From the NCBI GenBank assembly GCA_006226265.1, contig SBHH01000334.1:1-12020 (forward strand): DNA of 12,020 nt, written 5' to 3'. Under the pieces are notes generated by a model. The model made no database searches, was not told where the DNA came from, and saw nothing but the letters and a program-made list of their open reading frames with translations. Positions 1-6,234 of this stretch are shown here, piece by piece; position 1 is the first letter of the stretch, and the number at the start of each line of letters is the position of its first letter. The DNA is from Alphaproteobacteria bacterium (GTDB lineage: Bacteria > Pseudomonadota > Alphaproteobacteria > Sneathiellales > Sneathiellaceae). A program made the translations under genes and the position numbers.

Positions 1-31
1 TGGTGGCTGATGAAATGCGGGTATCCGTCAT
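1..31 (-). CDS. Start of a gene running off the left edge (possibly methyl-THF:corrinoid methyltransferase)
   Basis: An ATG at 31-29 on the minus strand opens a frame that stays open to the window edge and reads MTDTRISSAT. An AAGG ribosome-binding site lies about 8 nt upstream, and the frame follows the metF stop by 91 nt in the same direction. Ten residues cannot identify a protein. By inference from the cluster, the missing step is transfer of the methyl group from the corrinoid protein to tetrahydrofolate, done by an MtrH/MtgA-like pterin-binding methyltransferase. Such proteins, as I recall them, often begin with a short Ser/Thr-rich leader before the pterin-binding barrel. The start is moderately supported; the function is a guess. 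Confidence 0.4.
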   Translation of the reverse strand, partial: MTDTRISSAT

Positions 32-122
32 GTTGAGTTACCTTGAATTGCGGGGCTTTCGCCGGTTGTCATCCTTCTTCCATTAAAGGACAGGGGGCGC
101 ATCCCTCTTGCCCAAGACCGAC

Positions 123-1217
123 TTAATGTTCCTCGGAAACGGCAGCGACGGCCTCGGCCGGATCGACGGGATGCCGTATCTGGTCACGCACATGTTCGAC
201 GGCGCCGGCGACCGCCTCGAAATCGGGATTGCTCTCGCGCTTCCAGGGTTTGCGTCCCTTGAGAACCCCGGATTCATGGACAATATCGGCGACCAGTTCC
301 TCCTGCCGGTAGGCCATGACATGGGCGCCGGAGACGCCCTTCATCTCATGCACCTGCTGGAGCATTTCGATGCAGATTTTCTTGCCCTCAAGCTTCTGGT
401 CCGCCGCCCCCTCCAGCCGGTCGATAATGGCATCGGGAATATGGATGCCGGGCACATTGCTGCGGATCCATTTCGCGGCGCGGGCCGAAGCAAGCGGTCC
501 AACCCCGATCATGATGAAACATTGTTCATCGAGGCCCATATCCCGTACCTGATCCATATAGCGGGTCAGCATCGGAATATCGAAGCAATACTGGCTCTGC
601 ACGAATTGCGCGCCGGCCTCGATTTTTTTGGCCAGCCTCAGGGGACGGAAATCGTAAGGCGGCGCGAAGGGATTGATGGCCGCCCCCAGAAACACCTGCG
701 GCGGGGAGGTGATCTTGCGTCCCGACAGAAACCGCCCCTCGTCCCGCATCTGGCGAATGGTACGGAGAAGCGACATGCAATCGAGATCGAACACCGGTTT
801 TGCACCCGGTTGGTCCCCGGCCTGCACCCCGTCACCGGTGAGGCAAAGGATGTTGTTCACGCCCATGGCGGCGGCGCCCAGCACGTTCCCTTGAATGGCG
901 ATGCGGTTATGATCGCGGCAGGAAATCTGCATGATCGGCGAATAACCGACACGGGTCAGAAGCGCGCAAATCCCGACGGAGGACATATGGCAGTTCGCGC
1001 CGGAGCCATCTGTCGCATTGATGCCATCAACCCAGCCATCGAATACCGCGCCCCGCTCGAACACTTCATTGGGATCGGCGCTGTCGGGCGGGTTAAGCTC
1101 AGCCGTGACGGCAAATTCTCCGGCGCGCAACACCCGCTCCAGCCGCCCGCGCGACGTATGGCCCGGCAAGGGCGGCAGCGGTCCGTGGTCTTCTTCGAGA
1201 GGACTACCAATTGTCAT
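123..1217 (-). CDS. metF: Methylenetetrahydrofolate reductase (MetF family)
   Basis: This 364-residue protein is a MetF-type TIM-barrel flavoprotein that interconverts 5,10-methylene-THF and 5-methyl-THF in the cytoplasm. The catalytic glutamate equivalent sits in TAELNPPD (Glu40). A barrel segment RDHNRIAIQGNVLGAAAMGV (about 101-120) leads to CLTGD (about 125-129), matching the family's (R/T)GD loop, and FVQSQYCFD (about 205-213) matches the family's substrate-side strand. It is longer than E. coli MetF (about 296 residues), with extra residues at both ends. The ATG overlaps the upstream MetV-like stop as ATGA, and a strong AAGGAGG lies 7 nt before it, so the two are translationally coupled. 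In this cluster I infer it runs in the oxidative direction, methyl-THF to methylene-THF, as MetF2 does in chloromethane-degrading Methylobacterium. The direction cannot be read from the sequence, and a methionine-biosynthetic role is the alternative. Confidence 0.9.
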   Translation of the reverse strand: MTIGSPLEEDHGPLPPLPGHTSRGRLERVLRAGEFAVTAELNPPDSADPNEVFERGAVFDGWVDGINATDGSGANCHMSSVGICALLTRVGYSPIMQISCRDHNRIAIQGNVLGAAAMGVNNILCLTGDGVQAGDQPGAKPVFDLDCMSLLRTIRQMRDEGRFLSGRKITSPPQVFLGAAINPFAPPYDFRPLRLAKKIEAGAQFVQSQYCFDIPMLTRYMDQVRDMGLDEQCFIMIGVGPLASARAAKWIRSNVPGIHIPDAIIDRLEGAADQKLEGKKICIEMLQQVHEMKGVSGAHVMAYRQEELVADIVHESGVLKGRKPWKRESNPDFEAVAGAVEHVRDQIRHPVDPAEAVAAVSEEH

Positions 1218-1747
1218 TTGCCTGCCTCCTTTGCGGCTTCTGCGGCTTCCGCCGACTGGGCCGTCGCCCGCAGCCAGGCAGAGGAGCCCTTAAAGGAGTG
1301 GTCAACCGGCGGCTGGACTTTCAGGATATTATCACCCGACTTCATGGCCTGACTTCCTTTCCAGGCCTGCACCCAGACACAGGGCATATCCGGCTCCACC
1401 TCGCAATTGCCGTTGGCGCGCACGCCGCCGCAAGGGCCGTTCCGCAAGGATTTCGGGCAGTTCATCGGACAGGACATGCCGGTATCGCTCAATGCGCACT
1501 GACCGCACATCCGGCAATCGAACAGGAAGCTCTTGACCGCTTTTTCGACAATGACGACCGGTTTCTCAGCGCGCTTATAACCGACCAGCTTCCAGAAAGG
1601 GTGGAGCTTCAGAAAGACCTCAGCAAGCAGACGGTAAATCCGTTCCAGTCCGCGCGAATGACGAACCGACCAGAGGCGGATCGTATAAAAGGCACTGGAC
1701 CGAACAACGGGGCTTGTCTTCGCGGGCTGATAGGCGGACTTCGGCAT
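1214..1747 (-). CDS. MetV-like cysteine-rich protein (MTHFR C-terminal domain family)
   Basis: This 177-residue protein belongs to the family annotated as methylenetetrahydrofolate reductase C-terminal domain, known as the MetV partner of MetF in acetogens. Residues 1-70 are basic and aromatic. Then eight cysteines fall within 46 residues (78, 81, 84, 93, 97, 106, 115, 123), including CRMCGQC and PCGG, which is consistent with metal or Fe-S binding; acetogen MetV is reported to bind zinc. A low-complexity Ala/Glu tail (about 163-177) follows. Its ATG overlaps the preceding stop as TAATG and its TGA overlaps metF as ATGA, which suggests matched expression and a MetVF-like complex. Its probable role is to support electron transfer or structure of the reductase. 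No signal peptide or membrane segment is visible. The family is confident; the mechanism in an aerobe is unknown. Confidence 0.85.
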   Translation of the reverse strand: MPKSAYQPAKTSPVVRSSAFYTIRLWSVRHSRGLERIYRLLAEVFLKLHPFWKLVGYKRAEKPVVIVEKAVKSFLFDCRMCGQCALSDTGMSCPMNCPKSLRNGPCGGVRANGNCEVEPDMPCVWVQAWKGSQAMKSGDNILKVQPPVDHSFKGSSAWLRATAQSAEAAEAAKEAGK

Positions 1748-2049
1748 TAGCTTCCCGCCCGACCGCCGTTGACGACATAGCTTCGGAGTTTCACATCATC
1801 GAACTCGGTTTCCAGTTTTTCGGCAACGGTTGCGGCAGCCGCTTCCAGATCGCCTTCAACCGGTTCCGGATCGCCTTTCCGCCAGCCTTCGAGATAGGCA
1901 TCGCTCTCATGCGCCTTGTCGCGCATGGCGGCCATGTCGATTGCTTCCTGAAACTTTTGGGACAGAAGGATTTTGGCGTTCTTTCTCCCTTCCTTCACGA
2001 CGACCTGCGAGGGAATATCCCGCCAATATAAAATACTGAGCTGTGCCAC
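1747..2049 (-). CDS. Small conserved protein of the so-called 'virulence factor' family
   Basis: I take the start as GTG at 2049, not an upstream ATG at 2253. The longer version would overlap the upstream DUF1638 gene by nearly 200 nt and add a low-quality Arg/Ser/Lys-rich stretch. The GTG lies 7 nt after that gene's TAG and has GGAG about 10 nt upstream. The 100-residue product begins VAQLSILYWRDIPSQVVVKE and resembles proteins annotated only as 'virulence factor' that recur beside MTHFR and corrinoid genes in alphaproteobacteria. It has an N-terminal beta-like stretch with YWRDIP, a central helix (about 29-50), an acidic region (50-85) and no cysteine. It is cytoplasmic by appearance. Tight packing before MetV and MetF suggests an accessory role in one-carbon transfer. 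The biochemical function is unknown and the virulence label is probably a misnomer here. Confidence 0.72.
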   Translation of the reverse strand: MAQLSILYWRDIPSQVVVKEGRKNAKILLSQKFQEAIDMAAMRDKAHESDAYLEGWRKGDPEPVEGDLEAAAATVAEKLETEFDDVKLRSYVVNGGRAGS

Positions 2050-2056
2050 TTTCCCC

Positions 2057-2656
2057 CTACTCCGTTTTTTGCCGGATGAAATCCTGAAGGCCCGAAAGCC
2101 CGGTGAAACGATACTCATATTGCAACGAGAGCCGCTCCGCAGCGGCCTTCGCCTTTTCCTGAAGCACTTCGTCCTCAATTTGCGAGAGATAGAGCAGCTT
2201 TTCGTAATTTCCGAAATAGAGCGGCAAAAGTTCCGGATGCCGGTCGATACCAAGCCCCTCGATGATCAGCCGGTCGAAATGCCGCGCCAGATAATCGGTG
2301 AGGTAAAAGGTTGCAGGCTCTGCTTCCGCAATCGCCTCGAACTCCGCCGCGCCGGTATAGAATTCATAACAATGCGCCCCGGCGATCCTCTCCACCCCTT
2401 CTTCGCGTAGCATCTCGTCCAGCCTACCACCCGTCCCGCAATCGCCATAGAGCGCGAGAATGCGGTCATATTTGTCACGATTGGCCCGGATTTTCACACG
2501 CATCGCATCGGGAATGAGCGCAGGACGGTTATGCAGTTTGGCCGGCAGGCAGGTTACTTCGATTGCCGCGCGCTCTTCCTCCGGGAGGGAGGCAAGTACT
2601 TCCTCGGCCAGGGCGCCGCAGGCAATCAAAAGTGTTCTGGGATGATCAGACGGCAT
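2057..2656 (-). CDS. DUF1638 domain-containing protein
   Basis: This 199-residue protein is recognisable as DUF1638, a family of unknown function that I recall near corrinoid methyltransferase genes. I chose the ATG at 2656 (MPSDHPRTLLIACGAL) because GGGAG lies about 8 nt upstream. The longer ATG at 2716 would run back into the corrinoid gene. Striking motifs are IACGAL (Cys13), LYGDCGTGG (Cys73) and GAHCYEFY (His95, Cys96), plus Cys36. These Cys/His positions in glycine-rich loops could bind a metal or cofactor. The order of beta-strand, glycine-rich loop and helix suggests an alpha/beta fold, but this is inference. The gene follows the corrinoid protein by 22 nt and precedes the next gene by 7 nt, so it is almost certainly co-transcribed. 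A role in handling the corrinoid protein or its methyl group is plausible but unproven. Confidence 0.8.
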   Translation of the reverse strand: MPSDHPRTLLIACGALAEEVLASLPEEERAAIEVTCLPAKLHNRPALIPDAMRVKIRANRDKYDRILALYGDCGTGGRLDEMLREEGVERIAGAHCYEFYTGAAEFEAIAEAEPATFYLTDYLARHFDRLIIEGLGIDRHPELLPLYFGNYEKLLYLSQIEDEVLQEKAKAAAERLSLQYEYRFTGLSGLQDFIRQKTE

Positions 2657-2678
2657 GCCTTCTCTCCCGCTAGTAGGT

Positions 2679-3365
2679 TCAAGCCGCTCGTTTTTCGGCC
2701 ACCATGCGTTGCGCAATCTCGACAGTCATCGCGGCATCGCGGCCATAGGCATCGGCACCGACGCTGTCAGCAAATTCCTCGTTGAGCGGCGCCCCGCCGA
2801 CCATGACAATATAGTCCTCACGAATACCCTTTTCCTTCATCGCGTCGATGACGACTTTCATATAGGGCATGGTGGTGGTCAGAAGTGCGGACATCCCGAT
2901 GATGTCGGGTTTATGCTCTTCCAGGGCGTCGAGATATTTCTCGACCGGATTGTTGATGCCAAGGTCGATCACTTCGAATCCTGCGCCTTCCATCATCATG
3001 ATGACGAGGTTCTTGCCGATATCATGAATGTCGCCTTTAACGGTCCCGATAACCATCTTGCCCGCCTTTGGCGCATCGGTTTCGGCAAGCAAAGGCTTCA
3101 GAACCGCCATCCCCGCTTTCATCGAGTTCGCGGCCAGCAGAACTTCAGGCACGAACAGAATGCCATCACGGAAGTCGATCCCGACAATGCGCATGCCTTC
3201 CACAAGGGCGTCTGTCAGAACCTTATAGGGTTCCCAGCCGCGTTCGAGAAGGATATTCACCCCTTCAACGATTTCGTCCGCCAGACCATCGTAAAGATCG
3301 TCATGCATCTGCTCGACAAGCTCTTCATCATCGAGGCTTGAGAGGTCAATATCTTCATCTTCCAT
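2679..3365 (-). CDS. Methyltransferase corrinoid protein (B12-binding, MttC/MtbC-like)
   Basis: This 228-residue protein has the two-domain layout of small methyl-carrier corrinoid proteins. Residues about 12-98 form the helical cap domain, with VEGMRIVGIDFRDGILFVPE and LLAANSMKAG. Residues about 99-228 form the Rossmann-like B12-binding domain. The cobalt-ligand motif DxHxxG is intact as GDIHDIG (His114). The family's second and third loops are present as MSALL (Ser159) and MVGGAP (Gly190-Gly191). It should carry the methyl group as methyl-Co(III) between the MttB-like methyltransferase and a THF-dependent methyltransferase in the cytoplasm. An in-frame GTG at 3377 is possible, but ATG 3365 has GGAG 6 nt upstream, so I prefer it. 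The N-terminus is strongly acidic. A 143-nt gap with a dyad separates it from the upstream flavoprotein gene. No reductive activator for the cobalt is in the window. Confidence 0.93.
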   Translation of the reverse strand: MEDEDIDLSSLDDEELVEQMHDDLYDGLADEIVEGVNILLERGWEPYKVLTDALVEGMRIVGIDFRDGILFVPEVLLAANSMKAGMAVLKPLLAETDAPKAGKMVIGTVKGDIHDIGKNLVIMMMEGAGFEVIDLGINNPVEKYLDALEEHKPDIIGMSALLTTTMPYMKVVIDAMKEKGIREDYIVMVGGAPLNEEFADSVGADAYGRDAAMTVEIAQRMVAEKRAA

Positions 3366-3425
3366 GAAACGCTCCACCCAAAGTCAGAAATTGAAAATAC
3401 CCAGTTCGAAAAGTCTCTTTCAGGA

Positions 3426-3449
3426 GCACTGGAATTTCTATTCCCGTGC
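3426..3449. repeat. 24-nt imperfect inverted repeat in the gap between flavoprotein and corrinoid genes
   Basis: On the plus strand the arms are GCACTGGAAT (3426-3435) and ATTCCCGTGC (3440-3449), separated by TTCT. They pair at nine of ten positions. It sits in the 143-nt gap after the dimethylglycine dehydrogenase-like stop and about 60 nt before the corrinoid start. There is no following T-run on either strand, so it is not a standard intrinsic terminator. It could be an operator, an RNA processing hairpin, or chance. Confidence 0.45.
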
Positions 3450-3458
3450 AGACATGGT

Positions 3459-3486
3459 TTAATATTGGGGCGACACTTTTGTGCAA
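3459..3486 (-). promoter_or_regulatory. Weak candidate promoter for the corrinoid operon
   Basis: Reading the minus strand, TTGCAC (3486-3481) and TATTAA (3464-3459) are separated by 16 nt, a poor-to-moderate match to a housekeeping promoter. It lies about 95-120 nt before the corrinoid start and just upstream of the imperfect dyad at 3426-3449. A separate promoter would let the corrinoid-to-MetF genes be expressed at a level different from the flavoprotein. Read-through from upstream is the alternative. Confidence 0.22.
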
Positions 3487-3508
3487 AATGCCGCAAACCC
3501 CTTGAAAA

Positions 3509-5947
3509 TCAAGCTCTCAGCCGTTCATTCTCGGGATCGAACGGCGATTCCTCAATGACGGTCGCAGGATAGCGTTTACCCAGAATTTCGATTTCAAGGC
3601 GGGTGCCGATGGCTTCCGAGCCGGTCTTAACATAGCCTTGCGCGAGCGACTTGCCAATCCAGTGGCCATAGGCACCGGCGGTGGCCCGGCCGACCATATT
3701 GCCCGCCTCGTCATAAAGCGGCTCGTTCCCGAGCGGATCGGCGTCGGTGATGCCGTCAACCTCAAGGGCGATGAAGGCCTGCGGCACGCCCGCTTCCTTC
3801 TGCGCGATCAGGGCATCCCGGCCGATGAAATCGCCCTTGTCGAGATGGACGAACTTTTCAAGCCCGGCTTCGAAGACCGTGTATTCGCGCGTCAGATCCT
3901 GACCCCACATGCGATAGTTCTTCTCCATCCGGAGGCTGTCCATCGCCCGCATACCGCACATGCCAAGGCCAAATTCCTCCCCCGCTTTCACAATCGCATC
4001 GAAGATGTGATTCTGATATTCGATCGGGTGATGCAGTTCCCAGCCAAGGTCGCCGACGAAATTCACGCGAAGCGCCCGGCACGGCGCAAGGCCAACCGTG
4101 ATATGCTGACCCGTCAGCCATTTAAAGCCGTTATTGGAGAGATCGGCATCGGTGATTTTGCGCAAGATATCACGCGCCCGTGGGCCTGCGAGAACCAAAA
4201 CGCCATGCGCCGTTGTGACGTTATCAAGTCGGACGGAGCCGTCACCGGGGAGGTTCTTTAACAGATAATCATAGTCGAAGCGTTCCGCCGCACCGGAACT
4301 CACCAGATAAAACGCCTCCGGTCCATCGCGCATGATCGTAAATTCGGAGCGGATACCGCCCCGTTTGTTAAGTGCATGGGAAAGGTTGATACGACCAATG
4401 CCCTTCGGCAGTTTACGGCAAACGAGCCGGTCGAGGTAGGCCTCGGCCCCCGGTCCCGTCACCTGAAACTTGGAGAAGCTGGTGATGTCGATGAGGCCGG
4501 CGTTCGTGCGGGTGTTCTTCACCTCATTGCCGACATGCTCGAAATAATTGGAACGGCGGAAGCTCCACTGATCCTTCGGTTCCACCCCTTCCGGTGCGAA
4601 CCAGTTCGGCCGTTCCCAACCATAGCGCTGACCGAAGACGGCGCCGCGCGCGGCCAGCCGGTCGTGGCAGGGGCTGGTTTTCAGCGGACGGCCCGCCGGA
4701 CGTTCCTCATCCGGGTAATGGATGACGAAGACATGCTCATAGCATTCCTCGTTTTTAAGCTTGGTATAGGGCTTCGTTGCATAAGCCCCGAAACGGCGCG
4801 GATCGACATCCATCATGTCGATGCCGGGCTCGCCTTCCGTGATCCATTCGGCAAGCTGCCAGCCGGAGCCGCCCGCCGCCGTCACACCGAAGCTGTGCCC
4901 TTCGTTCATCCAGAAGTTCTTGAGACCCCAGGCCGGGCCGATCATTGGACTTCCGTCAGGCGTATAGGCAATCGGGCCGTTGACGATATCCTTGATGCCT
5001 GCATCGGCGAAGGTCGGCACGCGCTTAATCGCCGCCTCGACATGCGGCATCAGCCGTTCGAGATCGCCGGGGAAAAGGTCCTGACCAAAGGTTTCGGGAA
5101 CGCCGTCAACGAAGCAGGCGGGCGCGCCTTTTTCATAGGGGCCGAGAATATAGCCCTGACGTTCTTCCCGAAGATAATAGGACGCATCGCTTTCCCGAAG
5201 GACCGCCATTTCAGGGAGGCCCGCTTTTTTCCGCTCGATCAGTTCCGGCACTTCGTCGGTGACGATATATTGATGCTCGACAGGGATGACCGGGATATCG
5301 AGGCCGACCATGGCTGCCGTCTGGCGTGCATAGTTACCCGTACAGCTCACCACATGCTCGGCGGTAATATCACCCTTACTGGTGCGGATCAGCCATTCGC
5401 CGTTTTTCTGCTGCTCGATCGAGAGAACTTCCGTATGGCGATTGATCTCGGCACCGCCGTTCCGCGCGCCGATGGCCATGGCGTTTGTGACGTCGACCGG
5501 AGCAATATGGCCGTCATCGGGATGATAAAGTGCGCCGACCAGCCCGTCAATTTCAGCAAGCGGCCAGAGCTCGCGTACCTGTTCCGGCGTGATGATTTCG
5601 TATGGCACGCCGATGGTGTTCGCGGTACCGCAATATTTCTGGTACTCGTCCATGCGTTCCTTGTTTGTCGCAAGGCGCAAGTTGCCGGTCACATGAAAGC
5701 TGACATTCTGTCCGGTTTCCGCCTCCAGCCGCTTGTAGAGATCGACACTGTATTTATGGATCTGTCCAACCGCATAGCTCATATTGAAAAGCGGCAGGAG
5801 ACCGGCCGCATGCCAGGTCGATCCGGCGGTCAGTTCCGTCCGCTCCAGAAGGACGACATCGGACCACCCTTTTTTCGTCAGATGATAGGCTGTGCTGACC
5901 CCAACAACGCCGCCCCCGATGACCACAACCCGTGCATGTGATTTCAT
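3509..5947 (-). CDS. FAD-dependent N-methyl amine dehydrogenase, dimethylglycine/sarcosine dehydrogenase family
   Basis: This 812-residue protein combines an N-terminal DAO-type FAD domain (about 6-370), a linker (about 375-430) and C-terminal GcvT plus GcvT-C domains (about 435-800). This is the layout and length of mitochondrial dimethylglycine and sarcosine dehydrogenases. The dinucleotide motif is VVVIGGGVVGVSTAYHL. STWHAAG (His46) matches the histidine that carries covalent FAD in dimethylglycine dehydrogenase. The GcvT half should accept the oxidised methyl group as methylene-THF. Its usual GELG(W/Y)E reads GDLGWE (Asp633). I start at ATG 5947, just before the Rossmann strand and after an A/G-rich site (GGGG 4 nt upstream). 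Longer starts reach into a leader hairpin. It heads the minus-strand cluster and is divergent from the MttB-like gene. The likely substrate is a tertiary or secondary N-methyl amine; dimethylglycine and sarcosine are candidates. Confidence 0.88.
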   Translation of the reverse strand: MKSHARVVVIGGGVVGVSTAYHLTKKGWSDVVLLERTELTAGSTWHAAGLLPLFNMSYAVGQIHKYSVDLYKRLEAETGQNVSFHVTGNLRLATNKERMDEYQKYCGTANTIGVPYEIITPEQVRELWPLAEIDGLVGALYHPDDGHIAPVDVTNAMAIGARNGGAEINRHTEVLSIEQQKNGEWLIRTSKGDITAEHVVSCTGNYARQTAAMVGLDIPVIPVEHQYIVTDEVPELIERKKAGLPEMAVLRESDASYYLREERQGYILGPYEKGAPACFVDGVPETFGQDLFPGDLERLMPHVEAAIKRVPTFADAGIKDIVNGPIAYTPDGSPMIGPAWGLKNFWMNEGHSFGVTAAGGSGWQLAEWITEGEPGIDMMDVDPRRFGAYATKPYTKLKNEECYEHVFVIHYPDEERPAGRPLKTSPCHDRLAARGAVFGQRYGWERPNWFAPEGVEPKDQWSFRRSNYFEHVGNEVKNTRTNAGLIDITSFSKFQVTGPGAEAYLDRLVCRKLPKGIGRINLSHALNKRGGIRSEFTIMRDGPEAFYLVSSGAAERFDYDYLLKNLPGDGSVRLDNVTTAHGVLVLAGPRARDILRKITDADLSNNGFKWLTGQHITVGLAPCRALRVNFVGDLGWELHHPIEYQNHIFDAIVKAGEEFGLGMCGMRAMDSLRMEKNYRMWGQDLTREYTVFEAGLEKFVHLDKGDFIGRDALIAQKEAGVPQAFIALEVDGITDADPLGNEPLYDEAGNMVGRATAGAYGHWIGKSLAQGYVKTGSEAIGTRLEIEILGKRYPATVIEESPFDPENERLRA

Positions 5948-5969
5948 TTTTCCCCATCCCTTAGCCCTG

Positions 5970-6005
5970 GATACTGCGGCCCGCTTATGAGGCATGGCCG
6001 GTATC
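5970..6005 (-). promoter_or_regulatory. Leader hairpin just upstream of the flavoprotein gene
   Basis: Two arms pair over ten base pairs: GATAC(TG)CGGCC at 5970-5981 and GGCCGGTATC at 5996-6005, with a 2-nt bulge and a 14-nt loop. In the minus-strand transcript this GC-rich hairpin would end about 23 nt before the ATG at 5947, close to the ribosome-binding region. It could be an mRNA structure, a protein-binding dyad, or an attenuator-like element. I do not recognise it as a known riboswitch class. Confidence 0.45.
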
Positions 6006-6013
6006 TCAACGTG

Positions 6014-6034
6014 GCGATTGCGCCCTCAAATCGC
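6014..6034. promoter_or_regulatory. Operator-like inverted repeat in the divergent intergenic region
   Basis: GCGATT (6014-6019) and AATCGC (6029-6034) are perfect inverted 6-mers separated by 9 nt, giving half-site centres about 15 nt apart. It lies between the divergent flavoprotein and mttB-like genes, where a shared regulator could bind. No regulator other than hutC lies in the window, and the motif does not resemble the hutC operator candidate at 8598-8619. Confidence 0.3.
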
Positions 6035-6110
6035 TAACAGTTCTCCGACGCAACCTGTCCCTTTCCCGCCATGACTATTCGCACTGAATAAGCCATGGCA
6101 AAAAATGTTC

Positions 6111-6116
6111 TATAAT
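6111..6116 (+). promoter_or_regulatory. Candidate -10 box for the mttB-like gene
   Basis: A perfect TATAAT lies 118 nt upstream of the chosen start. No good TTGACA-like box is found 16-18 nt before it (ATAAGC at the 17-nt position), so an activator may be needed. Transcription from here would give a leader of about 110 nt. That leader holds a weak GGAC/GTCC stem (6138-6157) and two copies of TCTTCAAA. Confidence 0.4.
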
Positions 6117-6220
6117 CGCCAGAGAAATCTTCAAAAAGGACGCCAATACGCTAGTCCGCTTTGCCGTTTCAGATTTAATGGAGGGCAACAGGCACTTGTG
6201 CATCTGGTCTTCAAAGAGTT

Positions 6221-6225
6221 GGAGG
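6221..6225 (+). promoter_or_regulatory. Ribosome-binding site deciding the mttB-like start
   Basis: GGAGG sits 9 nt before the ATG at 6235, across a run of T. It favours 6235 over the in-frame ATG at 6178, which has no such site and would add a non-conserved-looking Trp/Cys-rich leader. Confidence 0.75.
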
Positions 6226-6234
6226 TTTTTTTTA

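Noticed and set aside
28..72. A 14-codon frame (MTTGESPAIQGNST) whose TGA overlaps the ATG at 31 as ATGA
   Set aside because: The purine-rich site abuts its ATG with no spacing and the peptide is featureless. The overlap is probably chance.
108..1352. A 414-codon plus-strand frame opposite metF
   Set aside because: It is antisense to a clear MetF protein and its translation shows no family motif. It has no convincing ribosome-binding site.
1747..2253. Longer version of the small 'virulence factor' protein starting at 2253
   Set aside because: It would overlap the upstream DUF1638 gene by almost 200 nt and adds a basic low-complexity segment. GTG 2049 fits the spacing and ribosome-binding site.
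4376..5941. A 521-codon open frame on the plus strand opposite the flavoprotein gene
   Set aside because: It is the exact antisense of a well-supported FAD/GcvT protein. Its translation shows no recognisable domain, and long antisense frames are common at this GC content.
6096..6115. Possible sigma-54 promoter (TGGCA followed by TGTTC) upstream of the mttB-like gene
   Set aside because: The GG is not followed by GC at the required 10-nt spacing, and a perfect TATAAT overlaps the region.
6138..6206. Small stems in the mttB-like leader (GGAC/GTCC and GCAC/GTGC) as a riboswitch
   Set aside because: The stems are only four base pairs and there is no conserved core I recognise from cobalamin, glycine, SAM or THF riboswitches.
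6178..6234. Upstream in-frame ATG for the mttB-like gene
   Set aside because: It has no ribosome-binding site and gives a 19-residue leader unlike the family. ATG 6235 has GGAGG 9 nt upstream.
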